Of a stretch of 5,476 nt of DNA, positions 5,204-5,476 are shown in pieces. The notes beneath the pieces were generated by a model. It was not told where the DNA came from. It did not search any database and saw nothing but the letters and a program-made list of their open reading frames with translations. Made by a program: the position numbers and the translations under genes. The number at the start of each line of letters is the position of its first letter. The first letter of the stretch is position 1. Origin of the DNA: an uncultured Sutterella sp. (GTDB taxonomy: Bacteria; Pseudomonadota; Gammaproteobacteria; Burkholderiales; Burkholderiaceae_F); NCBI GenBank assembly GCA_900770335.1, contig CAAGKD010000141.1:1-5476 (forward strand). Direction: 5' to 3'.

Positions 5204-5476
5204 TCAGCTTCCTGACTGCCCGCCCGCGCTGATCTCATGGGGCCCGTCCGCGCGCCGCTCCGGAAAGACCCGCACGATCGCCTTGACGAAGAGCCCCACG
5301 AGGAGCGCCGAGACGAGCGTGCCCTCGCGCAGGCCGACGAACGCGCCTAAAGCGCACCAGGAGAGCGCCGCGGCGAGGATCACCATCGTGACGTCGTTGA
5401 CGATCTTGACGGATCCGAAGGCGCGCCTCAGCACCGTCGAGAACGCGAGGACCATGCCTTCGCCGGGTTGCACGAC
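5204..5476 (-). CDS. YczE/DUF6198-like integral membrane protein (C-terminal part, cut by window edge)
   Basis: The last 90 residues of a membrane protein are visible and the frame is open to the right edge. The fragment begins VVQPGEGMVLAFSTVL, where the GTG and ATG codons near the edge are probably internal. Two hydrophobic segments are seen at about 29-49 and 52-70 of the fragment, separated by GLREGT (48-53). The tail after FPERR is polar and probably cytoplasmic. The order PGEG, FGSVKI-DV, GLREGT and ALLVG matches my recollection of the C-terminus of the YczE/YitT-like DUF6198 family, whose members are about 200 residues or slightly longer and have no firmly known function. The TGA at 5206-5204 is followed by a strong terminator, so this is the last gene of its transcript. 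Another small membrane family is possible. Confidence 0.7.
   Translation of the reverse strand, partial: VVQPGEGMVLAFSTVLRRAFGSVKIVNDVTMVILAAALSWCALGAFVGLREGTLVSALLVGLFVKAIVRVFPERRADGPHEISAGGQSGS

Overview
The window is high-GC bacterial chromosome with no RNA gene, CRISPR array or mobile element that I can see. The aminotransferase fragment and the two-domain stress proteins resemble those of Betaproteobacteria (Burkholderiales, possibly the gut family Sutterellaceae). That placement is inferred from remembered family sequences, not from a search.

Layout. (1) 1-573, minus strand: the N-terminal 191 residues of a class I aspartate/aromatic aminotransferase, cut by the left edge. (2) 574-1024: a non-coding divergent gap with small inverted repeats and no convincing sigma-70 promoter. 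(3) 1025-1869, plus strand: a Fur-box-like palindrome, a strong ribosome binding site, and a ZIP-family (GufA/ZupT-like) metal transporter of 268 residues. (4) 1870-2189: a regulatory gap with a 26-nt inverted repeat, an AT-rich block, a good sigma-70 promoter and a GC-rich leader of about 190 nt that can form several hairpins. (5) 2190-5095, plus strand: three consecutive paralogous universal stress proteins of 300, 302 and 301 residues. Each has two complete UspA domains, so there are six intact ATP-binding motifs. A likely intrinsic terminator lies between the second and third genes. (6) 5096-5203: a strong minus-strand terminator. (7) 5204-5476, minus strand: the C-terminal 90 residues of a YczE/DUF6198-like membrane protein, cut by the right edge.

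How the parts relate. The ZIP gene and the Usp cluster are co-directional but appear to have separate control: a Fur-like site just before the ZIP gene, and a separate promoter with an upstream palindrome before the first Usp gene. Usp1 and Usp2 probably form one transcript. Usp3 may be expressed by read-through of the terminator. A link between metal uptake and stress tolerance is plausible from position only. The flanking minus-strand genes show no evident functional tie.

I do not see a wholly new system. The points most worth following are the Fur-like site on the ZIP gene, the tandem Usp triplet, and the unusual regulatory DNA between them.
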